This document shows positions 18,149 through 26,520 of a stretch of DNA of 64,000 bases, in pieces. The DNA lies in the NCBI RefSeq assembly GCF_002213425.1, contig NZ_NJGV01000007.1:215713-279712 (forward strand), read 5' to 3'. Numbering within the stretch: the stretch's first letter is position 1; every line of letters starts with the position of its first letter. The notes below the pieces were generated by a model, which was not told the origin of the DNA, ran no database searches, and saw only the letters and a program-made list of their open reading frames with translations. This DNA comes from Herbaspirillum aquaticum. Its GTDB lineage: Bacteria; Pseudomonadota; Gammaproteobacteria; Burkholderiales; Burkholderiaceae_D. The position numbers were made by a program, and so were the translations under genes.

Positions 18149-19348
18149 ATGTATCCTGACCGCGTCGTCTCCGGCATGCGCCCCACGGGCGCGCTGCACC
18201 TGGGCCACTATCACGGTGCCCTGAAGAACTGGGTCAAGCTGCAGTCCGAGCTGCCCTGCCTGTTCTTCGTGGCCGACTGGCATGCACTGACCACCCATTA
18301 CGACGATCCCTCCGTGATCGAGACCAGCACCTGGGAAATGGTGATCGACTGGCTCGCTGCCGGGGTCGATCCTGCCCAGGCGACGCTGTTCATCCAGTCG
18401 CGCGTGCCCGAGCACGCCGAACTGCACCTGCTGCTGTCCATGGCCACCCCGCTGGGCTGGCTGGAACGCGTGCCGACCTACAAGGACCAGCAGGAAAAGC
18501 TGGCCGACCGCGACCTGGCCACCTACGGCTTCCTGGGCTACCCGCTGCTGCAGGCGGCCGACGTGCTGATCTACCGCGCCAGCCAGGTGCCGGTGGGTGA
18601 GGACCAGGTGCCGCACATCGAGATCATGCGCGAGATCGCGCGCCGCTTTAACCACCTGTACGGCAAGGAAAAAGGCTTCGAGGAAAAGGCCCTGGCTGCC
18701 ACCAAGAAGCTGGGCAGCAAGCGCGCCAAGCTGTACCTGGAACTGCGCACGCAATTCCAGGAAAAGGGCGATGATGAAGCCTTGGAACAGGCCAAGGCCA
18801 TGCTGGATGATGCCCAGAACCTGTCGATGATCGATCGTGAACGTTTGTTCGGCTATCTCGAAGGCAGCCGCAAGTTGATCCTCACCGAGCCGCAGGCCAT
18901 GCTGACCGAGGCTTCGCGCCTGCCGGGGCTGGATGGAGCCAAGATGTCCAAGAGCTATGGCAATGCCATCGCCCTGCGTGAAGATGCGGCTTCGGTCACC
19001 AAGAAGGTCAAGACCATGCCGACCGACCCGCAGCGCGTGCGCCGCAGCGATCCGGGCGATCCGGACAAATGCCCGGTCTGGCAATTCCACCAGGTCTATT
19101 CCCCGTCGGAAGTGAAGGAATGGGCAGCCAAGGGCTGCCGTTCGGCCGGGATCGGTTGCCTGGAGTGCAAGCAACCGGTGATCGATGCCATCCTGCAAGA
19201 GCAGCAGCCGATGCTGGAACGTGCCCAGCCTTACCTGGATGATCCCTCGCTGGTGCGCGCCATTGTCGCCGATGGCTGTGACAAGGCACGCAAGCTGGCC
19301 CAGGACACCATGCGCGACGTGCGCGAAGCCATGGGGCTGGGTTATTGA
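18149..19348 (+). CDS. trpS: Tryptophanyl-tRNA synthetase with a four-cysteine motif
   Basis: The 399-residue class Ic synthetase charges tRNA-Trp. The HIGH equivalent is HLGH at residues 17-20, and AKMSKS has K265. The protein is about 65 residues longer than E. coli TrpS. Near the C terminus the cysteines C308, C330, C337 and C340 are spaced C-x21-C-x6-C-x2-C. This closely resembles the iron-sulfur cluster motif of Thermotoga maritima TrpRS (C-x22-C-x6-C-x2-C), which lies near the anticodon-binding region. Whether this protein holds a cluster is inference. Confidence 0.95.
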   Translation: MYPDRVVSGMRPTGALHLGHYHGALKNWVKLQSELPCLFFVADWHALTTHYDDPSVIETSTWEMVIDWLAAGVDPAQATLFIQSRVPEHAELHLLLSMATPLGWLERVPTYKDQQEKLADRDLATYGFLGYPLLQAADVLIYRASQVPVGEDQVPHIEIMREIARRFNHLYGKEKGFEEKALAATKKLGSKRAKLYLELRTQFQEKGDDEALEQAKAMLDDAQNLSMIDRERLFGYLEGSRKLILTEPQAMLTEASRLPGLDGAKMSKSYGNAIALREDAASVTKKVKTMPTDPQRVRRSDPGDPDKCPVWQFHQVYSPSEVKEWAAKGCRSAGIGCLECKQPVIDAILQEQQPMLERAQPYLDDPSLVRAIVADGCDKARKLAQDTMRDVREAMGLGY

Positions 19349-19376
19349 GTGATTGACCGGCGGCAAGCGGGTTTGA

Positions 19377-19421
19377 GGCCGTCGCGGGGCCCGCAGGGGC
19401 GGGTTCTCCGGCTTTTTTTAC
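19377..19421 (+). terminator. Probable terminator after trpS
   Basis: A GC-rich hairpin (outer GCCG/CGGC, inner GGCCCGC pairing GCGGGTT with G-U pairs) is followed by a run of seven T. Confidence 0.6.
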
Positions 19422-19449
19422 GTCCGCTTTCAACTGTAGCAGCCGCAAA

Positions 19450-19480
19450 TTGACCTGATGAGGCGTCTATCCGCTACAAT
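19450..19480 (+). promoter_or_regulatory. Promoter candidate for dapA-bamC
   Basis: TTGACC at 19450-19455 and TACAAT at 19475-19480 are good sigma70 elements, but the 19-bp spacer is long. The site is 40 bp before the dapA ATG. Confidence 0.4.
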
Positions 19481-19519
19481 CAGGCCTTTATTCTGACCAC
19501 CACCTTACATACGCACACC

Positions 19520-20398
19520 ATGATCAAGGGTAGCATTGTTGCAATCGTCACTCCCATGCATCCGGACGGCAGCCTCGACTACGACGGCCTGCGCAAGCTG
19601 ATCGACTGGCATATCGCCGAGGGAACCGACAGCATCGTCATCGTCGGTACCACCGGCGAATCGCCCACCGTCTCGATGGAAGAGCACTGCGAACTGATCA
19701 AGGTCGCGGTCGAGCATACGGCCAAACGCATCCCCATCATCGCCGGTACCGGCGGCAATTCCACCGCCGAAGCCATCGAGCTGACCGCCTTCGCCAAGAA
19801 GGTCGGCGCCGACGCCTCGCTGCAGGTGGTGCCCTACTACAACCGTCCGACCCAGGAAGGCATGTACCTGCACTTCAAGACCATCGCCGAAGCGGTGGAT
19901 CTGCCGGTGATCCTGTACAACGTGCCCGGCCGTACGGTGGCCGACATGAGCAACGAGACCATCCTGCGCCTGGCGCAGGTCAAGGGCATCGTGGGTGTGA
20001 AGGACGCCACCGGCAACATCGCCCGCGGCACCGACCTGATCCGCCTGGCCCCCAAGGATTTCGCGGTCTACTCCGGTGACGACGCTACCGCCATCGCCTT
20101 GATGCTGTATGGCGGCGCCGGCAACATCTCGGTGACGGCCAACGTCGCCCCGCGCGACATGCACGAGCTGTGCGTGGCCGCCATGAGCGGCAACATCGCC
20201 CGTGCCGTGGAACTGAACAACAAGCTGCTGCCGCTGCACAACAAGCTCTTCGTCGAGCCCAACCCGGTGCCGGTGAAGTGGGCCATGCAGGAGATGGGCC
20301 TGATCCCGTCGGGCATGCGCCTGCCGCTGGCGCCGCTGGGTGCGTCCTTCCACGACACCGTCCGTGCCGCCCTGCGCGAGTCCGGCGTCTTAAACTGA
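19520..20398 (+). CDS. dapA: 4-hydroxy-tetrahydrodipicolinate synthase
   Basis: The 292-residue TIM barrel condenses pyruvate and aspartate semialdehyde in the lysine/diaminopimelate pathway. The Schiff-base lysine is K161 in GVKDATGN, the same number as in E. coli, and the YNVPGRT motif with the catalytic Tyr is present. It is followed after 61 bp by bamC, matching the dapA-nlpB(bamC) linkage of enterobacteria. Confidence 0.97.
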   Translation: MIKGSIVAIVTPMHPDGSLDYDGLRKLIDWHIAEGTDSIVIVGTTGESPTVSMEEHCELIKVAVEHTAKRIPIIAGTGGNSTAEAIELTAFAKKVGADASLQVVPYYNRPTQEGMYLHFKTIAEAVDLPVILYNVPGRTVADMSNETILRLAQVKGIVGVKDATGNIARGTDLIRLAPKDFAVYSGDDATAIALMLYGGAGNISVTANVAPRDMHELCVAAMSGNIARAVELNNKLLPLHNKLFVEPNPVPVKWAMQEMGLIPSGMRLPLAPLGASFHDTVRAALRESGVLN

Positions 20399-20459
20399 TC
20401 GGCTTGGCCGCTTTGGCGCAGGTCTCCTGAAATCCGATTCCGCTTTCACTAGTAACGAT

Positions 20460-21641
20460 ATGACTAATAGCAATAACGTTCGTCCGGTCTCCCGCTCCGC
20501 GTACACACTTACCCAACGCAGCATCGTCGTCGCACTGGCGCTGGCCGGACTGGCAGGATGCTCGTCCATCGGCAACATGCTCGAAGGCGACCGTATCGAT
20601 TACAAGAGCGCCGAAAAGGCCCGTGGCCCGCGCCTGGAAGTGCCGCCCGACCTGACCCAGCTGCAGCGCGACAACCGCTACGCCATCCCTGAAGCCAACA
20701 AGGGCGTGGCCACTGCGTCGGGCTACCAGCTGGAACAGCAGAACAAGCCGACTACCGATGTCACCTCCGTGGCGCCGACCTCCAAGGGCGACGAGATCCG
20801 CATCGAGCGCGATGGCTCGCAGCGCTGGCTGGTGGTCAAGCAGACCCCGGAACAGCTGTGGCCGCAGATCAAGGACTTCTGGCAGGACAGCGGTTTCCTG
20901 ATCAACATCGAATCGCCCGATACCGGCGTGATGGAAACCGACTGGGCCGAGAACCGTGCCAAGATCCCGCAGGACTTCATCCGCAACACCCTGGGCAAGG
21001 TGTTTGATTCGCTGTACTCCACCGGCGAGCGCGACAAGTTCCGCACCCGCCTGGAGCGCGGCCCCAACGGCACCACTGAAATCTTCATCAGCCATCGCGG
21101 TGCCGAAGAAGTGCTGACCGGTTCGGCCAAGGAAACCTCGGTGTGGACCGCGCGTCCTTCCGATCCGGGCCTGGAAGCTGAATTCCTGTCGCGCCTGATG
21201 GTGCGCCTGGGTGCTGAAGAAACCAAGGCCAAGGCCGCCGTGGCCAACGCCCCCTCGCTGCAGTCCCGCTCGCGCCTGCAGAAGACCGCCACCGGCAACA
21301 GCGTGCAAGTGGATGAAGGTTTCGACCGCGCATGGCGCCGTGTCGGCCTGGCACTGGATCGCGTGGGCTTCACCGTGGAAGATCGCGACCGCAGCCAGGG
21401 CATCTACTACGTGCGCTACGTGGACCAGAACCAGGACGCCAAGGACAAGAAGGATGACGGCTTCTTCTCGCGCATCTTCAGCTCCAAGGACAAGGACAAG
21501 AAGGCTGCCAAGTACCGCATCGTGGTCAAGGGTGCTGGCGCCGACAGCAGCAACATCGTCGTGCAGAACGGCGAGGGTGGTCCGGATACCTCGGGTATCT
21601 CCGACAAGATCCTCGGTCTGCTCAACGACCAGCTGAAGTAA
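20460..21641 (+). CDS. bamC: Outer membrane assembly lipoprotein BamC
   Basis: The 393-residue protein is a lipoprotein component of the BAM complex that folds outer membrane beta-barrels. After a charged N terminus a hydrophobic segment ends in the lipobox LAGC with Cys34. Two BamC helix-grip domains follow, at about 110-220 and 275-390, separated by an Ala/Lys linker. A short Asp/Lys-rich loop near 323-345 looks like an insertion. Linkage to dapA supports the call. Confidence 0.9.
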   Translation: MTNSNNVRPVSRSAYTLTQRSIVVALALAGLAGCSSIGNMLEGDRIDYKSAEKARGPRLEVPPDLTQLQRDNRYAIPEANKGVATASGYQLEQQNKPTTDVTSVAPTSKGDEIRIERDGSQRWLVVKQTPEQLWPQIKDFWQDSGFLINIESPDTGVMETDWAENRAKIPQDFIRNTLGKVFDSLYSTGERDKFRTRLERGPNGTTEIFISHRGAEEVLTGSAKETSVWTARPSDPGLEAEFLSRLMVRLGAEETKAKAAVANAPSLQSRSRLQKTATGNSVQVDEGFDRAWRRVGLALDRVGFTVEDRDRSQGIYYVRYVDQNQDAKDKKDDGFFSRIFSSKDKDKKAAKYRIVVKGAGADSSNIVVQNGEGGPDTSGISDKILGLLNDQLK

Positions 21642-21659
21642 GCAGGACCCGGGGCTCAG

Positions 21660-22445
21660 ATGAAGTTCGCGAGCCTCGGTAGCGGCAGCGAAGGCAATGC
21701 GCTGCTGATCTCGGCCGCAGCCGGCGACCAGCGTCCCTCCTCGGGGACAACGGTCATGCTGGACTGCGGCTTTACTTTGCGCGAAGCCGAAAAGCGCATG
21801 CTGCGCCTGGGCCTGGATCCTTCGGACGTCTCGGCCATCGTGGTCACGCATGAACATTCGGACCACGTCAGTGGCGTCTTCAAATTCGCGCGACGCTATC
21901 GCATCCCCGTCTGGCTCAGCTACGGCACCTGGCAGGCGGTGGCCGAGCAGGCCAACGATGTCGATGTGCGTTTCTGTGCCGATGGCCAGAAGCTTGCCAT
22001 CGGCGACCTCGAACTCTCTCCCTATACCGTTCCGCACGATGCCCGCGAGCCGGTCCAGTACGTGGCCAGCGATGGCGACCGGCGCCTGGGCGTGTTGACC
22101 GATGCCGGCCAGCCGACCGCGCACCTGGTGCAGGCCCTCGATGCCTGCGATGCCCTGCTGCTGGAATGCAATCACGACCGCGAGATGCTGGATCGCTCGC
22201 CATATCCGGCCTTCCTCAAGCGCCGCATCGGTGGAGACTACGGCCACCTGGCCAACGATGCCAGCGCAGAGATCCTCCGGTTGCTCGACAAGAGCCGGCT
22301 CAAGCGCGTCATCGGCGCTCACCTGAGCCAGCAGAACAACACCCCCGAACTGGCCCGCGCGGCCATCGAAAGCGTGCTCGGCACGACCTTTGGCGAAATC
22401 GGCATTGCCTGCCAGGAAGAAGGTTTTTCCTGGCTGGACGTGTAG
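21660..22445 (+). CDS. MBL-fold metallohydrolase (YycJ/WalJ type)
   Basis: The 261-residue metallo-beta-lactamase-fold protein starts MKFASLGSGSEGNALL and has the metal motif THEHSDH (His64, His66, Asp68, His69). The GSGSxGN start is typical of the YycJ/WalJ group, some of which are exonucleases in DNA mismatch repair and cell-wall coordination in Gram-positives. Function in proteobacteria is less clear. It starts 18 bp after bamC and probably shares its transcript. Confidence 0.82.
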   Translation: MKFASLGSGSEGNALLISAAAGDQRPSSGTTVMLDCGFTLREAEKRMLRLGLDPSDVSAIVVTHEHSDHVSGVFKFARRYRIPVWLSYGTWQAVAEQANDVDVRFCADGQKLAIGDLELSPYTVPHDAREPVQYVASDGDRRLGVLTDAGQPTAHLVQALDACDALLLECNHDREMLDRSPYPAFLKRRIGGDYGHLANDASAEILRLLDKSRLKRVIGAHLSQQNNTPELARAAIESVLGTTFGEIGIACQEEGFSWLDV

Positions 22446-22814
22446 TCAAAAAACGCGAGTGGGTCAGCTTTTTGTCAGGCTGGTCCCAGCGCTGTCGCAC
22501 CGCCGCAGAAACAATTTGTTTCTCTTTTCATTCACGTTGAAGATTCATTTTTGCGGGTACCCGCAGCGCGGCATCCGTGCATGCGTCGATCTTGTGTCCC
22601 CGATAAGAAAAAAAGGGCCTTGGCAGCCCGTCAGGGCATTGTCAGTACGTGCATATGGACGGGGTGCTGCGAAGGCTTTGTGGGACGATCTGATGCGTTT
22701 GCGCCAGATCAAGGAACCACGCAGTCTGGATGCCGAGGGGGAGAGGGCAAGAGCGGCGGAGATGAAGGAAAAGACGGGGCGATACGCGGAACAGGGACGA
22801 AACACAGGGACGAA
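22446..22814. other. Intergenic stretch without a convincing gene
   Basis: No frame here has family-like sequence or a good ribosome site. It holds a 17-nt perfect palindrome with a central T (22507-22523) followed by a T-rich tract, which may be a weak terminator for the metallohydrolase gene, and a 12-bp palindrome GCGGGTACCCGC at 22553-22564. Confidence 0.6.
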
Positions 22815-22846
22815 AAAAAACCGGTCTTGCGACCGGTTTTTTCCGA
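22815..22846. terminator. Bidirectional terminator beside the Ala-rich lipoprotein
   Basis: ACCGGTC and GACCGGT form the stem, with A and T runs on either side. On the - strand it follows the lipoprotein stop by about 20 bp and ends in a run of T. Confidence 0.75.
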
Positions 22847-22860
22847 AAATAATCCGAAGA

Positions 22861-23133
22861 TTACTTGGCCGGAGCGGCTTCAGCCGGCTTTGCATCAGCG
22901 GCCGGAGCGGCAGCGTCAGCAGGCTTAGCGTCAGCAGCCGGAGCAGCGGCGTCAGCCGGCTTGGCAGCGTCAGCAGCAGGAGCGGCGTCAGCCGGCTTTG
23001 CATCAGCAGCCGGAGCAGCAGCGGCCGGAGCTTCAGCAGCAGGAGCAGCTGCAGGTGCCGGAGCTTCTTCCTTCTTGCCGCAAGCAGCCAGGGCAACAGC
23101 CAACAACGAAGCGATCAACAGAGTCTTTTTCAT
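22861..23133 (-). CDS. Small Ala/Pro/Asp/Lys-rich repetitive lipoprotein
   Basis: The 90-residue product has a lipoprotein signal peptide MKKTLLIASLLAVALAAC with Cys18 as the lipidated residue. The mature part is built only from A, P, D, K and E in repeats close to APAADAKPADA. GAAGGA before the ATG is a good ribosome site. The mature part has no fold expected from sequence and may be an extended envelope spacer. A perfect palindrome lies in its upstream region and a terminator follows it. I do not recognise a named family. A dense run of open frames on the other strand reflects the repeats. Confidence 0.75.
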   Translation of the reverse strand: MKKTLLIASLLAVALAACGKKEEAPAPAAAPAAEAPAAAAPAADAKPADAAPAADAAKPADAAAPAADAKPADAAAPAADAKPAEAAPAK

Positions 23134-23455
23134 GAATATTCCTTCAATATTTAAAAATTGTGCGATGAATAATTACCGGTAATTATCGCTCTACTGGGAG
23201 GCTTTCGCCGCGGGTAAGACCTCACGGTCGGGCTTCGGTTCTTGCTTCTTTTTGACTGCCGAAACAACGCCTGACAACGAAAACTTTCCAGCCCATCATT
23301 ATAGCTATTTTTTTCCGGAATCACATCGCCACTATGGGAATTCGTAAGAATTTGTAAGAACTTACATCGCGTTGGAGCGGCCCGCAAAGTCTTGACGCAA
23401 GCCGCTCTCCGGGATTTTCTAAAGTGATTTCGAGAAGTGTTCGCGATAAATTGGA
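23134..23455 (-). promoter_or_regulatory. Upstream region of the Ala-rich lipoprotein, with an 18-bp palindrome
   Basis: This AT-rich 322-bp stretch holds a perfect 18-bp palindrome at 23169-23186 (ATAATTACC and its mirror). On the - strand a TATAAT (23299-23304) could be the -10 of the lipoprotein promoter, giving a leader of about 155 nt that contains the palindrome. No convincing gene is seen in it. Confidence 0.55.
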
Positions 23456-24583
23456 TTAGTCTCGAACAATCTCGAGCCAGCCACTTTCATGCCATTGATG
23501 CAATGCTTCCAGCAGGTCTTCGGAGGCCAGGTCGAGGTCGGTTTTCTCCAGCACACGCGAGTCGGCCAAGCGCGCCAGGATCGCCTTGTCACCGCGATTG
23601 ACCTGGAAGGATTCGCCATTGATGAAGACGTGAGAGCCACGGTACAGCATGCGCGTCTTGCGATGCAGCGCCAGGCCACGTTTCTTGGCGCCCTGGAAAA
23701 AGCGAGCAAACGACAATTCCTGGGCCGGCGCCTCGAAGAAAACACTGTGTTTGGGCTCCGACAGATGCTCACCGAGGAAGATGGTGATGTCGTCGTCGGT
23801 GAAGCGGATCTTGTTGAGTTCGTCGCGGATGCGCGCCACCATGTCGAGCGGCAATTCCGCCGGCTTGGCGGTGGCTTTCAGGTCAGGATCTTCATAGCGG
23901 CCGGGCAGGTCGATGGTATCCATCATGAATTCCAGGAAGGATTCGCCCAGTTCCTGGTAGGCCGGCGAGCGGAAGCCGACCGAATAGGTCATGCATTCAC
24001 CGATGGCTACGCCGTCATGCGCGTATTGCGGCGGCAGGTAGAGCATGTCGCCCGGTTCCAGCACGAATTCCTGTTCGGCCTGGAAGTTGCTGAGGATCTT
24101 CAGCGGCACGCCTTCTTCCAGCGTCAGGTCCTCTTGCGCGCTGATGCGCCAGCGGCGTTGTCCGTGGGCCTGCAGCAGGAAGACGTCATAGGAATCGAAA
24201 TGCGGGCCGACGCCGCCGCCATCGGTGGCGTAGCTGATCATCAGGTCGTCCAGGCGTGCATCGGGCACGAAGCGGAACTGGCGCAGCAGGGCGTCGGCGG
24301 CCGGGTGGTGCAGGTTCACGCCTTGTACCAGCAGGGTCCAGGCCTTTTGCTTCAAGGGCGGGAGCTTGTTGAAGGGGCCATGCTGCATGTCCCAGCCATC
24401 GGTGCGATGGGTGATGAGGCGCGATTCGACCTCATCGCGACGGGCCAGGTCGAACAGTTCCTGGCGCGGCAGCGGTGCCGTGAAACCGGGGATGGCGTTG
24501 CGGATCAGGAGCGGCTTCTTGTGCCAGTAGTCACGCAGGAATTGGGCGGGCGTGATGCCGCCGAGCAGATCGAGTTTTTTCAT
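23456..24583 (-). CDS. roxA: JmjC/cupin 2-oxoglutarate oxygenase, RoxA (YcfD) type
   Basis: The 375-residue protein (E. coli YcfD has 373) belongs to the JmjC ribosomal oxygenases; YcfD hydroxylates an arginine of ribosomal protein L16. The Fe(II) motif HFDSYD gives His and Asp ligands near residues 127-129, and the distal His lies in YLPPQYAHDG. The C-terminal half has the winged-helix-like domain usual in this family. Start at ATG 24583 gives MKKLDLLGG; another ATG lies three codons upstream. It is divergent from slyD. Confidence 0.88.
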   Translation of the reverse strand: MKKLDLLGGITPAQFLRDYWHKKPLLIRNAIPGFTAPLPRQELFDLARRDEVESRLITHRTDGWDMQHGPFNKLPPLKQKAWTLLVQGVNLHHPAADALLRQFRFVPDARLDDLMISYATDGGGVGPHFDSYDVFLLQAHGQRRWRISAQEDLTLEEGVPLKILSNFQAEQEFVLEPGDMLYLPPQYAHDGVAIGECMTYSVGFRSPAYQELGESFLEFMMDTIDLPGRYEDPDLKATAKPAELPLDMVARIRDELNKIRFTDDDITIFLGEHLSEPKHSVFFEAPAQELSFARFFQGAKKRGLALHRKTRMLYRGSHVFINGESFQVNRGDKAILARLADSRVLEKTDLDLASEDLLEALHQWHESGWLEIVRD

Positions 24584-24808
24584 GGTCGCCATTATAGAGG
24601 TGCCAGCGCAGCCGTACGCCTTTGGCGGCGGCCAAGTTTGATGCAGGTATAATCGCGGAGTCGAGATACCGTTTTTGAAAGCGTCCTTGCCTCGCGGGAA
24701 TGGCAAGGGGATGGTTCTTAGGCCCCAACCCGGGTGGCAGGTGTCCCGCGCGACGCTTCCGCAGCAGCTGCCGCTCCCGCACCACTATCGATACAAAGGA
24801 CCCTTACG

Positions 24809-25351
24809 ATGAAGATCGCGAAGAATACCGTCGTTTCCGTCAACTACAAGCTGTCGGATGCCCAGAACAACCTGATCGAGCAAAGCAGCGAGCCGATGGT
24901 CTACCTGCACGGCGGCTATCACAACACCCTGCCCAAGATCGAAGAAGCGCTGGACGGCAAGGAAGTCGGCTACAGCACCACCATCCAGGTCGAGCCGGAA
25001 GATGCCTTCGGCGAATACGATTCCGAGCTGGTCAAGATCGAGCCGGTCGAGCGCCTGCCGCAGCCGCTGGAAGTGGGCATGCAGTTCGAAGGTTCGCCCG
25101 ACGACGACAGCGAAGAGTCGGTCATCTTCACCGTCACCGAAGTGGCGGACGGCAAGGCCGTGCTCGATGGCAACCATCCGCTGGCCGGCATCGCGCTGCG
25201 CTTTGAACTGGCCGTCACCGAAGTGCGCGCCGCCTCCGAAGAAGAAGTGGCCCACGGCCACGTGCACGGTGCCCATGGCCACCACCATCATCACGATGAT
25301 GAAGATGAAGGCGACGCCGGCGACCACTTCCGCAGCCAGCCGCTGAACTGA
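24809..25351 (+). CDS. slyD: FKBP-type peptidyl-prolyl isomerase SlyD
   Basis: The 180-residue protein has the FKBP domain with an inserted-in-flap chaperone domain (residues about 70-130), as in SlyD. A metal-binding His-rich tail follows (HGHVHGAHGHHHHHDD). SlyD assists prolyl isomerisation and nickel delivery to hydrogenases in E. coli. ATG 24809 gives the standard MKIAKNTVVSVNYKL start. A promoter-like TATAAT sits at 24648-24653, leaving a leader of about 150 nt. Confidence 0.92.
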   Translation: MKIAKNTVVSVNYKLSDAQNNLIEQSSEPMVYLHGGYHNTLPKIEEALDGKEVGYSTTIQVEPEDAFGEYDSELVKIEPVERLPQPLEVGMQFEGSPDDDSEESVIFTVTEVADGKAVLDGNHPLAGIALRFELAVTEVRAASEEEVAHGHVHGAHGHHHHHDDEDEGDAGDHFRSQPLN

Positions 25352-25430
25352 TGGTTGAGCGCTGGTCGCTGATCGCTGACCGCAGCGCCGGAGAAAACCC
25401 GTCGATCGGGCATTTTCTTCCGGCGCGCAA

Positions 25431-25468
25431 GAAAAAACGCCCGCAGATGCATTCTGCGGGCGTTTTCG
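25431..25468. terminator. Bidirectional terminator between slyD and the exported-protein gene
   Basis: A 13-bp perfect stem (AAACGCCCGCAGA with its complement) has an A run before it and TTTTCG after it, so it can end transcripts from both directions. Confidence 0.85.
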
Positions 25469-25513
25469 TTCATATGGACCGGAAAACCTCGTTTTCCAGC
25501 AAGATCCAGGCGC

Positions 25514-26455
25514 CTAGCGCCGTTCGCCATCTGCATCGGCCACTGCAAACAGCTGCGGCAGATGGTCATCCACCACCACCTTGAGCCAGCGCTCGCCCAC
25601 GCCCACACTGCCCAGGTTGCCGCTCCACAGGATTTGCGCTGGTGCCTTGCTCTTGCCGCCCTGGGCGTGCACGACCAGTACGCGTCCCTGGAATTTGCCC
25701 GCCAGGTCGGAGAACAGCTTGCGCGTCTCCGCAAAGCCATCGCGCTGGGCGCGGAAGAAGGAACGCTTGGGCGGCGGACCGAAGGGGTTGCCATCACTGA
25801 AGAAGACGATGGCCGCGCTCTTCTTCAGGGCGGCAAAGGCGAACAGGTGCTGCAGCCAGTTGCGATTGGCGATGAGGCGGTCCTCGAACTCATTGTTGCG
25901 TCCGCCATCGAGCAGGAAGTGATTGTTGGCCGCCGGCAGGTTCACGGTAGCGAAGAGCACGTTGCCGATTTCCCAGCGGGTGTTCTCGGCATAGCTGCGG
26001 AACTTGGGCGTGAGCGACTGGCGCAGCATCGGCAGCCGGCTCGCGCCCAGCGAGAATTCGCTGGCATAGAAGATCTCGCGCATGCGTGCCAGGCGTTCGA
26101 TGGCGTCCGAACGGTTCTCGCGGTCGCGGCAGGTGATCCAGTCGCTGCCGGCCAGCGACACGAAGATGCCGTTCTGCGCCTGCGAGAGCATCGCATGGCG
26201 CTCGGCATAGAGCGCGTCATCGCAGCGTTCAGAAGGGGATTTGATGCCGTTGACCACCACGAAGGCGAGATTGTCGGCATCGGTCTCGGCAAGGGCCTGG
26301 CGCAGCGCTTCATCGCCCTTGACGCCGGGCGCGGCATGGTTGATCACGCCGAACGAAAAGTCCTGTCCGGCGGCCCATGCCGCACCGCCCGCCATCAGGA
26401 TGGCAGCGGTGAAGCAGGTGCACAGCAGGATGCGTCGGATCGGGCGGATCGGCAT
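25514..26455 (-). CDS. Exported protein of unknown function
   Basis: The 313-residue product starts with a Sec signal peptide (MPIRPIRRILL, hydrophobic core, AWA-AG cleavage site near residue 29). The mature part begins with DFSFGVINHAAPG and contains phrases such as VVNGIKSP, SLAGSDW and VVHAQGG. This pattern is loosely like periplasmic phosphoesterase-fold proteins, but the usual metal ligands are not clear, so I assign no function. ATG 26455 is chosen over a TTG 11 codons upstream. It lies 65 bp from mutS on the same strand, downstream of it. Confidence 0.75.
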   Translation of the reverse strand: MPIRPIRRILLCTCFTAAILMAGGAAWAAGQDFSFGVINHAAPGVKGDEALRQALAETDADNLAFVVVNGIKSPSERCDDALYAERHAMLSQAQNGIFVSLAGSDWITCRDRENRSDAIERLARMREIFYASEFSLGASRLPMLRQSLTPKFRSYAENTRWEIGNVLFATVNLPAANNHFLLDGGRNNEFEDRLIANRNWLQHLFAFAALKKSAAIVFFSDGNPFGPPPKRSFFRAQRDGFAETRKLFSDLAGKFQGRVLVVHAQGGKSKAPAQILWSGNLGSVGVGERWLKVVVDDHLPQLFAVADADGERR

Positions 26456-26520
26456 GCAGTCTTTCTGCGGTTCAAAGGGCGGCGTCAAGCCGGCGTCCCC
26501 GTGGTGTTGTCGTGGTGTTG

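Noticed and set aside
22507..22564. Two short palindromes after the metallohydrolase gene
   Set aside because: Only weak evidence for terminator or operator function; listed in the intergenic entry but not as sites of their own.
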